Notes under the pieces: model-generated
The model's input: the letters and a program-made list of their open reading frames with translations, nothing else
The model's database searches: none
Told to the model about the DNA's origin: nothing
Source: an uncultured Clostridia bacterium
Lineage (GTDB): Bacteria > Bacillota > Clostridia > TANB77 > CAG-465
Reading direction: 5' to 3'
Length of the DNA: 41,768 nt
Assembly (NCBI GenBank): GCA_947632635.1
Contig: CANRQA010000011.1
Coordinates: 1 to 41,768 of the forward strand
Made by a program: the position numbers and the translations under genes
In this document: positions 31,230-39,780 of the stretch, one piece after another
How positions within the stretch are numbered: the stretch's first letter is position 1
How the letters are laid out: every line of letters starts with the position of its first letter

Positions 31230-31913
31230 TTACTTGCTTAACAACTCACTATTTATAACTTTTTCTTTTTTAACATTTATATTTACTTTTTCAGTTGTCA
31301 TCTTTTCCAACAATTTTTCATTTCCAAATATTCCGATTTTTTTATAATAATATTTAGAAGTAGTTATGCAAGGCTTATCGCTATTTTCATTTATACTTAT
31401 ATCCTCTTTTTTTACTACCTTATTTATATATTCATCTCTACCATTATCATTAACTACATATAACATATTTACATTCTCGCCATCTTGTGATAATACTACA
31501 TAATCATCATTTCTTATAGCAGTTATATATTGTATATCCTGCACTTTACTTTCAGGATCAATTACTAATGTCCCGCCAAATATGCAATATATAACAAGGA
31601 ATATAACAGACATTCCACAAAGAATAAGTGAAAAAGCTCTACGGCTCTTTAATCCATTCTCTTCAAAATCACCATCAAAATTTAAAATATTAGCAACACA
31701 TACAAGCACACTTATTGCAAGAGCACATAAATAATTAACATACCATTCATTACTTAAAAAATAACAAGCATAAATCAAATATAATAGAGAAATACCCATT
31801 AATACTATGTCAATTGCTATATAAGGTTTTGCATTTTTTCCCCGTTTAGCAGAAAAAATAGCCTTAACAACAGTTGCCAAAATAATGAAAAGATTTACAA
31901 TAAAAAGAAACAT
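31230..31913 (-). CDS. 227-aa membrane protein, cassette copy 3
   Basis: Paralogue of the proteins at 5481-6161 and 6342-7022. It has the same layout: four membrane spans, then a soluble half with QDIQYITAI, DDYVVLSQDGENVNMLY and GIFGNEKLL. One extra residue (Arg in AIRNDDYV) gives 227 aa. The membrane half is the most diverged of the three, but the C-terminal tail EKMTTEKVNINVKKEKVIN is shared with copy 2. ATG 31913 follows AAGGAGGAG. An in-frame CGG at 31842-31844 is read as Arg. Function unknown. Its own promoter and terminator suggest it is expressed independently of the operon it borders. Confidence 0.75.
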   Translation of the reverse strand: MFLFIVNLFIILATVVKAIFSAKRGKNAKPYIAIDIVLMGISLLYLIYACYFLSNEWYVNYLCALAISVLVCVANILNFDGDFEENGLKSRRAFSLILCGMSVIFLVIYCIFGGTLVIDPESKVQDIQYITAIRNDDYVVLSQDGENVNMLYVVNDNGRDEYINKVVKKEDISINENSDKPCITTSKYYYKKIGIFGNEKLLEKMTTEKVNINVKKEKVINSELLSK

Positions 31914-31963
31914 TTAAACTCCTCCTTAAAATTATTTAATAAGTTATAAAATTTATACATTAT

Positions 31964-31992
31964 ATTATATCATATAATTTTAATTATGTCAA
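31964..31992 (-). promoter_or_regulatory. Promoter of cassette copy 3
   Basis: TTGACA (31987-31992) and TATAAT (31964-31969) on the minus strand, 17-bp spacer: the strongest of the three cassette promoters. Confidence 0.75.
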
Positions 31993-32001
31993 CAGTAATA
32001 T

Positions 32002-32010
32002 AATCATTTA
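32002..32010. repeat. Left 9-bp target duplication of the IS
   Basis: AATCATTTA directly outside the left inverted repeat; the same nine bases stand outside the right end at 33722-33730. The exact match points to a fairly recent insertion. Confidence 0.85.
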
Positions 32011-32158
32011 CTTCAATTCGTAATAAAAAAATTTTAGACACTAAAAATGCCTTAAATGTGATGAAATATTTAGAAAAATTATTGATTCGCAGTTAAGGTA
32101 TTATTCATATCTAAAAAAAGCGCAAAAATCCCCTACCATTCTAGTTACACTTTTTATA

Positions 32159-33653
32159 TTATGTAAATAAATGTGCTATATTCTTCTGTATTTTACTATT
32201 ACATTCTGAAAATATTAGTAAAAATTCACCTAAACCATATAATCCAAACAATCTATTTGAAATTGCCATCATAAACACTTCGCCTTTTCCGTAAAATTTT
32301 ATACCTTCTTGTTTCTCTATATTCTTCATACTTCTATTTCTGTATTCTTCTCCTTCTTTTGTTGTTTTATATATACTAAATATATTATATCCTAGTAATG
32401 TCATACATATATGGCACATGATAAAATTATATTTTGTGCTTGTAAATGTTGCTAAATCCCATTGATCTTTTATTTGTCTAAAATCTTCTTCTATCTCTGG
32501 CCTTTGCTCATATGTTCTTACTATACCTGATGCACTCATTTTACAATCTGTGCTTAATATCACTATGTACACATACTTGTCATCTTCCATATTATTATCT
32601 TCCTTTAATGCCTCTGATAGTTTTTTATTATCTCCTTCTTCTTTTGATATTCTTATTACACATGCATTAAATTCTATTTCTTCATTACTTTCTTTTCCTG
32701 GCTTTTTATATCTATCTTCTTCTGGTATCCATATCCCTTTTAAGTCCTTTACTAATGCTATTTCTTGTCCTTCCCTTTTTGAATTAGGATGTTTTTTCCA
32801 ATTATTTTGCTTTTTTGCATCTTCAACTGCTTGCGTATATATTGCCATATTTGATTTTACTGGCACAATTACTTTTATACCTTTTTTATATAATTTTAAA
32901 ATAAAATCTATATCTGCAAATCCTCTATCCATTATCAATGTTTCGTTTTCTTCTATTATATCTGTTTTTACTATTTTTTCTTTTACTAATTTTAAGTCAC
33001 TATCTTTTATTGTTCCATCTATTATGTACTCTATTATTCCTCCACTTTCTGTTACTCTCCTTAGTACTCCTAATTTATATCCTCTCATTTTCTTTCCTTC
33101 ATAATTTATTACTGTTGAATATTCATAATTATCATTATCTAAGTTCACTGGTATTTTCACACAATCTAATATATGTACTTTTGTCTTTTTGCTTATTTTT
33201 AGCATTTCCCTTGAAACTGCGTTAAAATACTCTATCCATAAACTTCCTGCTTTCTTTCTTGTATCAACATCCTCTATTGTTTTTGTAATTTTTACTTTAT
33301 TAATGAAATTTCTAACATTTCCTTCTGTCATAATACTTGAATCATCTTTTACTGCTAATTTAAACTTATCTAAAAGATATGGTGATGTTAGCGCTACTCC
33401 AACATCTTTTATTGCAAACATCTTTTTCGCTTTTGCACTAATCATAGATGTTAAAAATACTATTGCTTTTATACCGGTCTATATGCATCTTACAAAGATC
33501 AAAGTTTTCATTTAATATGTCACATATTTTAAAGCGTTTATCTGTAACCTCTAGCATTTTATCAACTATTGATCGACATATTACTCTAAAGTCTTCTACT
33601 TTTCCTTCAATAATTTTTTCTTTTACTGCAACATTATTTTTCTTTAATATCAT
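32159..33653 (-). CDS. IS4-family transposase with a +1 frame break
   Basis: Catalyses cut-and-paste transposition of the surrounding IS. Seen: first catalytic Asp in HILDCVKIPV, second in LIMDRGFAD, and the IS4 YREK motif as YEQRPEIEEDFRQIK. ATG 33653 follows GGTGGT. The first about 60 codons are in one frame and the remaining about 435 in the +1 frame; the span is 3n+1 bases, so a single shift is needed. An in-frame CGG (33474-33476, in GAC-CGG-TAT-AAA) lies in the overlap. Skipping its C gives GAC-GGT-ATA-AAA-GCA (D-G-I-K-A) and leads into IVFLTSMISAKAKK. Full product about 497 aa, normal for the family. It may be inactive, or translated by recoding. Confidence 0.85.
33474..33476 (-). other. 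CGG +1 recoding site 3 (transposase)
   Basis: Frame reads GAC-CGG-TAT-AAA and stops 12 codons later. Skipping the C gives GGT-ATA-AAA and joins the two transposase frames. Confidence 0.5.
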
Positions 33654-33721
33654 ATATACCACCACCTATACTTCTAGTATATACTATTTTTTTATTTTTT
33701 CAATTTTATTACGAATTGAAG

Positions 33722-33730
33722 AATCATTTA
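33722..33730. repeat. Right 9-bp target duplication of the IS
   Basis: AATCATTTA, identical to 32002-32010. Confidence 0.85.
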
Positions 33731-33734
33731 TTAT

Positions 33735-34319
33735 TTAAACTTTCTTTTTTACACTCTTTTTTAAAAGTTCAATTTGTTCTGTATCGTCAACTACAGCTTT
33801 TATGCTAGCTTTTAAAATATCGTCATAATCAATTAAAAACCAATTTATTTCATAGCCTAGTTCTTCTAATAATTCTCGTATAAATTCACGTGTTGCTCTA
33901 CCATTTCCTTCACGAAAAGGATGTAAAACATTTAAATCAGTCATAATATCAGATATAGATTTTAACAACGTGTTAAAATCTAATTTTTTTAATTTTCCTA
34001 TCTCTACTTTTTTCATTACTTCTTTAATATTTTCTTCAATAAACTCATATTGTGAAAACAAAAAATTTTCCTTTGTTATATTTTCTTTTCTGTAACATCC
34101 CGCAAAATCATATACATCACAAAACAAATAATTGTGTATAAATTTAAGATGTTTTTCATCGTAAGTTTTATCAAATTTTAATTTTTGAAGTGTAGCAAGT
34201 TTAAATGCTACCATTTTTGTTTCATATTCTTTTAATTTTTTCTCATCTTTTATATCTAGTTTATTAATTAGAACATTGCTATTTTTATACGTATATCTTG
34301 AATTTATTGCTTCATACAT
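33735..34319 (-). CDS. Fic-domain AMPylating toxin
   Basis: A 194-aa single-domain Fic protein. The catalytic loop HPFREGNGRATR matches HxFx(D/E)GNGRxxR with the His general base, the Glu that holds the metal, and both Arg residues. The segment YDFAGCYRKENITK upstream is the usual Fic 'flap' region. Such proteins transfer AMP to Ser, Thr or Tyr of target proteins; in class I systems DNA gyrase and topoisomerase IV are known targets. No inhibitory helix is present inside the protein; it is supplied by the small gene directly upstream (34330-34488), 10 bases away. ATG 34319 follows GAGGG. The stop lies just outside the IS duplication, so the insertion did not break the gene. Confidence 0.92.
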   Translation of the reverse strand: MYEAINSRYTYKNSNVLINKLDIKDEKKLKEYETKMVAFKLATLQKLKFDKTYDEKHLKFIHNYLFCDVYDFAGCYRKENITKENFLFSQYEFIEENIKEVMKKVEIGKLKKLDFNTLLKSISDIMTDLNVLHPFREGNGRATREFIRELLEELGYEINWFLIDYDDILKASIKAVVDDTEQIELLKKSVKKKV

Positions 34320-34329
34320 ATATATACCC

Positions 34330-34488
34330 TCATAAATACATTTTTCTTAATTTATCTATTCCCTGTTTTTCATCTATTTCATTATTTAGAAAACTTGATA
34401 TTAAAGTTTTATCCTCATTTGTTAATTCTAATCCCTCAATTTTACAAGTTGCCTCAATATTTTTTATTATTTTTTCATTTTCGTCCAT
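34330..34488 (-). CDS. FicA/VbhA-type antitoxin (52 aa)
   Basis: A short gene directly upstream of the Fic toxin. The product begins MDENEKIIKNIEATCKIEGL and carries TCKIEG, a match to the (S/T)xxxE(G/N) inhibitory motif whose Glu pairs with the second Arg of the Fic loop and blocks ATP binding. The rest (ELTNEDKTLISSFLNNEI) is a helical body like other VbhA-type antitoxins. ATG 34488 follows AGAGGTG. The TGA at 34330-34332 leaves 10 bases to the toxin start, so the pair is co-transcribed with the antitoxin first, as in class I Fic systems. Confidence 0.85.
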   Translation of the reverse strand: MDENEKIIKNIEATCKIEGLELTNEDKTLISSFLNNEIDEKQGIDKLRKMYL

Positions 34489-34505
34489 TATTACACCTCT
34501 AAAAA

Positions 34506-34997
34506 TTATAGATTAATTATAACTACAAAGAGTAATATTAAAATTCCTTTTATTATCAAAAACACTTTATTTTCTTTAAAAAATTCTTTGCATTTTAATT
34601 TTTGGTTATATCTTACAAGATAATATCCCCTAAAAATAACATTTGCAAGCATTATTGTTAGCAATATATATCCTGATATAATTGCAAGTAACAGATAACC
34701 TATTGCATCCCAATCATCAATTAAAAATGTAAGATATGTAAATATATTAATTAATATTAATAATATTATTATTGTAATTTTCTTAAATTTTGTTAAGGTA
34801 ACATATTCTTCAAACTTACCATTTTTCTTTTGCTTTTTAAAGCAAATTGCAAACCCAACTAAAATAGTATAAATTACTAAAAATACACCATTTTCAAAGT
34901 AATAATCCTCAAAGAAATATATTATTGGGACTACTATAAAAGCTATAACAAAACATATAATATTTATGTATCTTTCTTTTATAAATTGTTTTAACAT
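34506..34997 (-). CDS. Small multi-pass membrane protein (163 aa)
   Basis: Four or five predicted membrane spans (about residues 10-28, 36-52, 72-90, 98-120 and 146-162) separated by short basic loops (KKQKKNGKFEEY, RYNQKLKCKEFF). ATG 34997 follows GGGGAAG. It lies between the phosphatase-like gene and the FicA gene on the same strand with short gaps. No family or active-site motif recognised. Confidence 0.65.
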   Translation of the reverse strand: MLKQFIKERYINIICFVIAFIVVPIIYFFEDYYFENGVFLVIYTILVGFAICFKKQKKNGKFEEYVTLTKFKKITIIILLILINIFTYLTFLIDDWDAIGYLLLAIISGYILLTIMLANVIFRGYYLVRYNQKLKCKEFFKENKVFLIIKGILILLFVVIINL

Positions 34998-35024
34998 ATA
35001 TCTTCCCCTATTATATAAACTTAC

Positions 35025-36221
35025 TTAAATTACAACTAAAGGAATTAAAGTTTCTTTAATTGTAAGACCTGAATGATTACCTTTAGTATCCATTTTATCA
35101 TCAAGTGTTACTCTATCACAAATCATAAATTTGTCATTTACAATTACTGCAATATATTCGCCAAGTGAGTCATATGCTATTTTGGATAAATTGCCTTTAC
35201 CAAATAATTTCATTTTTTCAACTTCTTCTTTTTTTAGAAGAATTGCATCTTTTTTAAATTCAGCTAAAAACTTCTCTTCAAATTCTTCTCTATACTTCTC
35301 TTTTACAAAAAAACTTATCATACGAGTATCAATACTTGGCATAGCATAAAAATAATTAAGATAATTTGTGTTTTGATTTAGATATAACATACTTGCCATA
35401 TCAACTTGTCCATGGTCTGCAGTAAGTATTATACTCACATCTTCTACCTCATTTTTTAATGTTTTAATACCATTTTCAACTACCTCTATTATTTGCATTG
35501 CCTCTTTACTTTCTGTACCATAAATATGTGATTTTTCATCTAAACCATCAATATATAAATAATTAAAACTACTTTCTTTTTTTCCCTTTAAATGTTTAGA
35601 AAGCAAAGAAAAAGCCTCTTTAATTGAATAATATCCATATCTATTTGCTTTCTTCCCCGCAATAATTTTAGAATACGTTGAGTTTATAATATTTATATCC
35701 TCATATATATTTACCTGTGTTTTAAACTTATCAAATATTGTATCAAATTTGTATATATCCTCTGTATTAATACCTTTTTCATTAAGGGATACTCCAGTTC
35801 TTCTTTCTGCAAAAAGTAAAGGGTAATAATTTAAGTTATACTCCTTGTTATAATCCCACCAGCCAAATATTCCATGTTCTGTTGGATATGACGCGGACAT
35901 AAGACTTGTTAATACACAAGCTGTTGAGGTAGGATTTACAGTTTTAAGTTTTAATTTTAAATTACTTTTTAATATAGACTCATCTTTTAAACTATTTAAT
36001 TTATAATATCCAAAACCATCAAGCAGAATAAACAAGGTATGCTTTTTTTCTTTTATACTTTTTTCTAACTTACTTTGTTCCTCATTTAGACTAATATTTA
36101 CACCATTTTTATATGACAATACTTTAGATAAATCTACAATATCTAATTTTATATTATCTCTTTCTTTTAAATAATTTTTTAATTTATTTTTATTTTCTTC
36201 TAAATTATCTATCAAAGACAT
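35025..36221 (-). CDS. Alkaline-phosphatase-superfamily hydrolase (nucleotide pyrophosphatase/phosphodiesterase type)
   Basis: 398-aa soluble protein. The core matches the type I phosphodiesterase/nucleotide pyrophosphatase fold: metal-binding Asp in LFILLDGFGYYKL, the nucleophile Thr region in NPTSTACVLTSLMSASYPTEHGIFGW, Asp and His ligands in YLYIDGLDEKSHIYG, and TADHGQVD followed by a late His in NHSGLT. All expected two-metal ligands can be placed. No signal peptide, so it acts in the cytoplasm. The substrate is unknown; nucleotides or phosphodiesters are typical for the family. ATG 36221 lies next to AGGTG; one codon earlier a GTG is also possible. Confidence 0.85.
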   Translation of the reverse strand: MSLIDNLEENKNKLKNYLKERDNIKLDIVDLSKVLSYKNGVNISLNEEQSKLEKSIKEKKHTLFILLDGFGYYKLNSLKDESILKSNLKLKLKTVNPTSTACVLTSLMSASYPTEHGIFGWWDYNKEYNLNYYPLLFAERRTGVSLNEKGINTEDIYKFDTIFDKFKTQVNIYEDINIINSTYSKIIAGKKANRYGYYSIKEAFSLLSKHLKGKKESSFNYLYIDGLDEKSHIYGTESKEAMQIIEVVENGIKTLKNEVEDVSIILTADHGQVDMASMLYLNQNTNYLNYFYAMPSIDTRMISFFVKEKYREEFEEKFLAEFKKDAILLKKEEVEKMKLFGKGNLSKIAYDSLGEYIAVIVNDKFMICDRVTLDDKMDTKGNHSGLTIKETLIPLVVI

Positions 36222-36275
36222 CACCTAAACCAAATAATTATTAATAAATATTTCTATATTCTTTAATTTTTTTCA

Positions 36276-36890
36276 TTATTTTTTTATATAATTTAATAAA
36301 CTTTTAAAATCTATTTTATCATTGTTTTGAAGTTCATATTTTTCTATTAAAGAAGTTGATATACTTAAATCTTTTACATTTGTAAGATTTTCTAAATCAT
36401 ATATCTTTCCCATTATCCAATAATTAGAATCATTATCTAATTCTACTCTAAAATAGTAATAATCGTCATCATTTTCTTTTTCTACTTTTCTACATTCTGT
36501 TACTTTACATTTTAAATTGCTATTTTCTTCAACATACTTTTTTAAATTACTTGCTATATCTATATTAGTTATATTTAATATTAAATGATTTAAATTTTCT
36601 TTTTCTAGTAAATAATAATCTAATTTAGCATTAATTTCAAAGTTTTCTATAGGTTCAAAGGTAAAAGTATAGTGTTTTCCAGCATTAATTCCTAAATCTC
36701 CATTATCATAATAATTATATTCCTTTATTTTCAAATTCATATTATACTTACTATTTAAATAATTTTGAATCATTAATAAATCATCTTTATTTTTAATATC
36801 TTTTTCATAAAAATATTTTATAAATAGCACTCCTACTATTACCACTAAAGTTAAAACAAATATTAATATTATCTTTTTATTAATTTTCAT
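36276..36890 (-). CDS. Membrane-anchored protein of unknown function (204 aa)
   Basis: One N-terminal membrane span (about residues 7-27), then an exported domain rich in Asn, Asp and Lys with alternating beta strands. No lipobox cysteine at the span's end, so it is an anchored protein rather than a lipoprotein. Two cysteines (LKCKVTEC) are close together in the domain. Neighbours on both sides are on the same strand with short gaps. No family recognised. Confidence 0.65.
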   Translation of the reverse strand: MKINKKIILIFVLTLVVIVGVLFIKYFYEKDIKNKDDLLMIQNYLNSKYNMNLKIKEYNYYDNGDLGINAGKHYTFTFEPIENFEINAKLDYYLLEKENLNHLILNITNIDIASNLKKYVEENSNLKCKVTECRKVEKENDDDYYYFRVELDNDSNYWIMGKIYDLENLTNVKDLSISTSLIEKYELQNNDKIDFKSLLNYIKK

Positions 36891-36917
36891 ACATTATCCT
36901 CACATAGTAATTTATAT

Positions 36918-37337
36918 CTAACTAAACGAACTTAAATATTTTTCTTTTTCTAAATAATCAATAACTTTCTTTATATATTTTACATGATACTTTTTTATAT
37001 TTTCAAAAATATGAGTTGCCATTTTTTCATCATAAATATGTGTGGTGCTATTTCTATCAACAAGCATATTGCTATATGCTTCCTCATTTTCAATAATTCC
37101 GTTTTTAAATGCAAACTGCAAAATACTTTTAGGTCCTTGTGGTAAATCATTAAAACCTAAATATTCAATGTAATCTTTTAACACTTTCCACATTAATTCA
37201 AATGTAAACTCAAAACGTTGTATAGTTGCATCAACAACGATACTATCATTTTTACCTTTATTAATTGCTTCGGTTAATTTAGTATAAGTTTCCTTTAAAG
37301 ACTTAAATCGTATCTTTCTTCTATCAAGTATGTTTCC
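36918..37337 (-). CDS. HEPN-type (HI0074 family) protein, likely translated as the C-terminal half of a fusion
   Basis: Matches the nucleotidyltransferase substrate-binding family around HI0074: VIDATIQRF-like segment (VVDATIQRFEFTFELMWKVLK) and the HEPN motif R-x4-H as RNSTTHIY. HEPN proteins of such pairs are RNases or are AMPylated by the partner. No ATG with a binding site exists; the open frame from 37367 starts with TTG inside the upstream gene. The frame is entered cleanly if the ribosome shifts +1 at the CGG near the end of the nucleotidyltransferase gene (K-G-NILDRRKIRF), which would make one 240-aa two-domain protein. Separate translation from TTG 37367 cannot be excluded. Confidence 0.7.
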   Translation of the reverse strand, partial: GNILDRRKIRFKSLKETYTKLTEAINKGKNDSIVVDATIQRFEFTFELMWKVLKDYIEYLGFNDLPQGPKSILQFAFKNGIIENEEAYSNMLVDRNSTTHIYDEKMATHIFENIKKYHVKYIKKVIDYLEKEKYLSSFS

Positions 37338-37638
37338 GCTTATAAACAACACATCCTTCTTTTTCAATATTAGATATTAATGCTTTTGATATATTAGTAT
37401 CAACAAAAATGAGGTCAAAAGAATATAGTGTATCTAAACTTTCTATTTTATCAATAAGAGATAACTTATCCTCACTTATACCATAAAAAGCTAAATCAAT
37501 ATCTGAATATTCCTTATTATCTTTTCTTGCTCTAGAGCCAAACAATACAACTTTTTCTAATTTATCAAAAGAACAAAATATCTCTTCTAATTTATTAATT
37601 AATCTTTTTGGAATATTTACCTTATCTAAATTAACCAT
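37324..37638 (-). CDS. MNT-type minimal nucleotidyltransferase
   Basis: A 104-aa protein with the polymerase-beta-type signature GSRARKDNKEYSDIDLA, that is GS-x10-DxD, and a later metal-binding Asp in SFDLIFVD. This is the MntA/HI0073 type, which acts with a HEPN partner; in the MntA/HepT system it AMPylates the HEPN toxin on a Tyr. It overlaps its HEPN partner by 44 nt in another frame. An in-frame CGG (37336-37338) is four codons before the stop (AAG-CGG-AAA-CAT-ACT-TGA), and skipping its C joins the two frames. ATG 37638, nine bases after the gltX stop. Confidence 0.85.
   Translation of the reverse strand: MVNLDKVNIPKRLINKLEEIFCSFDKLEKVVLFGSRARKDNKEYSDIDLAFYGISEDKLSLIDKIESLDTLYSFDLIFVDTNISKALISNIEKEGCVVYKRKHT
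37336..37338 (-). other. CGG +1 recoding site 4 (MNT/HEPN junction)
   Basis: Frame 0 reads AAG-CGG-AAA-CAT-ACT-TGA. Skipping the C reads AAG-GGA-AAC-ATA-CTT and enters the HEPN frame, which lacks a start site of its own. Confidence 0.5.
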
Positions 37639-37646
37639 ATTATCAC

Positions 37647-39341
37647 TTACTTAAAACTTAAAATAACCTGTTCAAATCTATTTATAGTCTCTTTTTTACC
37701 AAGTAATTGCATAATAGAATAAATATCAGGAGAGTTATGCCTATTTGTTATAGCAACGCGTATAATTTTTGCAAAATCTGCTGTACTTCCAACATACTCT
37801 TCAGGGTTTTGTTTATATAATTTCATATCAGTACAAAAGCCAAGTTTTTGTGCCTGTTCTTTCATATTGTCAAACCATTCATCTTTTGTGTGATTATTAT
37901 TATAACTTTCTTTATATGCATTAATGACATTTTTTACAATATCTTTCGTTATTTTTTCATTATATTCAAAATTATATCCATTTTCATTTATATCTTTATT
38001 AAATAATTCATTAAAGAAATAAAAGAAATTCTCTCTAATATCTTCCCATTTTATAATATCTTTACGTATTTTCTTTGCATTATCTCTTTCAAGTCCAAAT
38101 ACTTTTAATGAATAGTCATAATCTTTATTTATTAATTCATATAACTCTTTATCATATTGTTTAGCCCAATTTAATACATTATCTAAAACTTCTTTACTTG
38201 ACATATGAGAAATTATTTCCTTGCTTATATCATTTAATTTCATCATATCAAGAAGTGAGCCTGCTGAACTCATTTTATTAAGTTTAAAAGTAAATTCATC
38301 TCTTGACGCCTCTTTATTTTTGTTTCTCCACATTTCATAATCTGAATTTAAAATAGTATATAGATATTCAATAACTGCATCTTTAGGATATCCAGCTTTT
38401 ATAAAATATGAAACAGCGGCTTCTTTATCTTTTCTTTTACTTAGTTTTCTCTTACTATTTCCCTCTTTAACAAGTATTAAAGGTACATGAATATATGTAG
38501 GTACTTCAAAGCCCATTGCATTAAATAATTCGATATGTATTGGAGTTGATGGTATCCATTCTTCTCCTCTTACTACATGTGTTGTTCTCATAAAATGGTC
38601 ATCACAGACATGAGCAAAATGATATGTTGGTAGTCCGTCTGCTTTTATTAATACTACATCTTGGTCGTTTTCTGCTATTTCTATTTTTCCTCTTGCTCCG
38701 TCTATAAATGAAGTTTTTCTTAAATGTGAGCCTTGTGAACGAAATCTTAAAATAAATTTCTCTCCATTTTTTACTCTTTCAATAGACTCATCAATTGAAA
38801 TATTTCTACACTTTGCATAAACTCCATAATAGCCTGGTATAACTTTGCTTTTTTCTTGTGCTTCGTGTGTTTTTTGTAACATTTCCGGTGTACAGAAACA
38901 AGGATATGCTAGACCTTTTTCAATTAGATGTTTAGCACATATTTTGTAGATATTTTCTCTTTTACTTTGTGTATAAGGTCCATAGTATCCTTCTTCTTTA
39001 GTCTCAGAAATAACTCCCTCATCAGGTAAAAGTCCAAATGCTTTTAACTCGTCTGTAAATAGCTTTACACTACCCTCTACTTCTCTTTTTCTATCTGTAT
39101 CTTCTATTCTTAAAAAGAATATTCCTTCACTTTGTTTTGCAAGTATTTTATCTACAAGAGTTGTAAATAATGCACCTGTATGCAAAAAGCCAGTTGGTGA
39201 TGGTGCAAATCTTGTAACACAAGCATCTTTTTTTAATCTCCTAACGGGATATTTTACTTCTAAATCATCTACTGTTTCATGCACATCTGGAAATATTAAA
39301 TATGCAAGTTCATAACATTTTCTTTCAAATTCTTTATCCAT
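37647..39341 (-). CDS. gltX: Glutamyl-tRNA synthetase
   Basis: Class I synthetase that charges tRNA-Glu. The HIGH region is RFAPSPTGFLHTGALFTTL (HTGA at 54-57), followed by FLRIEDTDRKREVEGS. The KMSKS loop is KRKLSKRKD. At 564 aa it is longer than E. coli GltX (about 470) because of a 40-residue N-terminal extension (MDKEFERKCYELAYLIFPDV...) and internal inserts, a layout known from clostridial GluRS and not unusual. ATG 39341 lies inside the end of the upstream membrane-protein gene (8-nt overlap). No T-box was seen in front. Confidence 0.95.
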   Translation of the reverse strand: MDKEFERKCYELAYLIFPDVHETVDDLEVKYPVRRLKKDACVTRFAPSPTGFLHTGALFTTLVDKILAKQSEGIFFLRIEDTDRKREVEGSVKLFTDELKAFGLLPDEGVISETKEEGYYGPYTQSKRENIYKICAKHLIEKGLAYPCFCTPEMLQKTHEAQEKSKVIPGYYGVYAKCRNISIDESIERVKNGEKFILRFRSQGSHLRKTSFIDGARGKIEIAENDQDVVLIKADGLPTYHFAHVCDDHFMRTTHVVRGEEWIPSTPIHIELFNAMGFEVPTYIHVPLILVKEGNSKRKLSKRKDKEAAVSYFIKAGYPKDAVIEYLYTILNSDYEMWRNKNKEASRDEFTFKLNKMSSAGSLLDMMKLNDISKEIISHMSSKEVLDNVLNWAKQYDKELYELINKDYDYSLKVFGLERDNAKKIRKDIIKWEDIRENFFYFFNELFNKDINENGYNFEYNEKITKDIVKNVINAYKESYNNNHTKDEWFDNMKEQAQKLGFCTDMKLYKQNPEEYVGSTADFAKIIRVAITNRHNSPDIYSIMQLLGKKETINRFEQVILSFK

Positions 39342-39768
39342 TTATCATTTCTCCTTTATTTTTCTTACACGTAATTTTTTTTAATATAAAAACTAAACCT
39401 TTTATAGCAAACTGAATTACCAAAACAATTAATATTGTAACAGCCGAACCAAATAAATCTCCTGATTTAGATACACTAGAATATAAGCCATCCAAATCTA
39501 TTTTACTTATTCCTATTCCATAAGCTCCCCCAGAATATATAAACATTAAAATCAAATATATTACATCTGATATTAGATAATATCTCATTTTCATGCTGCA
39601 AAACATCATAAATAAAAAGGTTATAACAATATGCATTGCAAAAAATAAACAAGTTGCCTCATTACTTCTTGGGTAAAAATTTGTAAATACATTTGGTAAA
39701 ATTAGAAAGCAAATAATATATAATATTACATTACAAATTATAACTTTTATTAATTCACTGTATTTCAT
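39334..39768 (-). CDS. Small membrane protein upstream of gltX (144 aa)
   Basis: Three or four predicted membrane spans (about residues 8-28, 40-60, 66-85 and 103-130) and a basic C-terminal tail. ATG 39768 follows AAGGAGAA. It overlaps gltX by 8 nt, so the two are probably co-translated. Family not recognised. Confidence 0.65.
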   Translation of the reverse strand: MKYSELIKVIICNVILYIICFLILPNVFTNFYPRSNEATCLFFAMHIVITFLFMMFCSMKMRYYLISDVIYLILMFIYSGGAYGIGISKIDLDGLYSSVSKSGDLFGSAVTILIVLVIQFAIKGLVFILKKITCKKNKGEMING

Positions 39769-39780
39769 ATCATTTCTCCT

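Larger units (their letters stand above)
31190..31992 (-). repeat. Self-contained gene cassette, copy 3
   Basis: Third copy of the unit found at 5440-6240 and 6303-7101, in the same orientation, on the other side of the 24-kb giant-protein/ATPase locus. Flanks, leader and terminator are conserved. The IS4-family element lies immediately upstream. Confidence 0.85.
32011..33721 (-). mobile_element. IS4-family insertion sequence (1711 bp)
   Basis: Both ends are visible: CTTCAATTCGTAATAAAA at 32011-32028 and its reverse complement at 33704-33721 form perfect 18-bp inverted repeats, and the element is flanked by the 9-bp direct repeat AATCATTTA. It holds one transposase gene of the DDE type with the YREK signature, on the minus strand, broken by one +1 frame shift. 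About 150 bp between the left end and the transposase stop is non-coding. A 9-bp duplication fits the IS4 family. It sits between cassette copy 3 and the Fic toxin gene. Confidence 0.92.

Noticed and set aside
32550..33225. Plus-strand open frames opposite the transposase and other long genes
   Set aside because: They are shadows of minus-strand genes, without ribosome binding sites or promoters, and rich in Leu/Phe/Ser as expected for antisense of Lys/Glu/Asn-rich genes.
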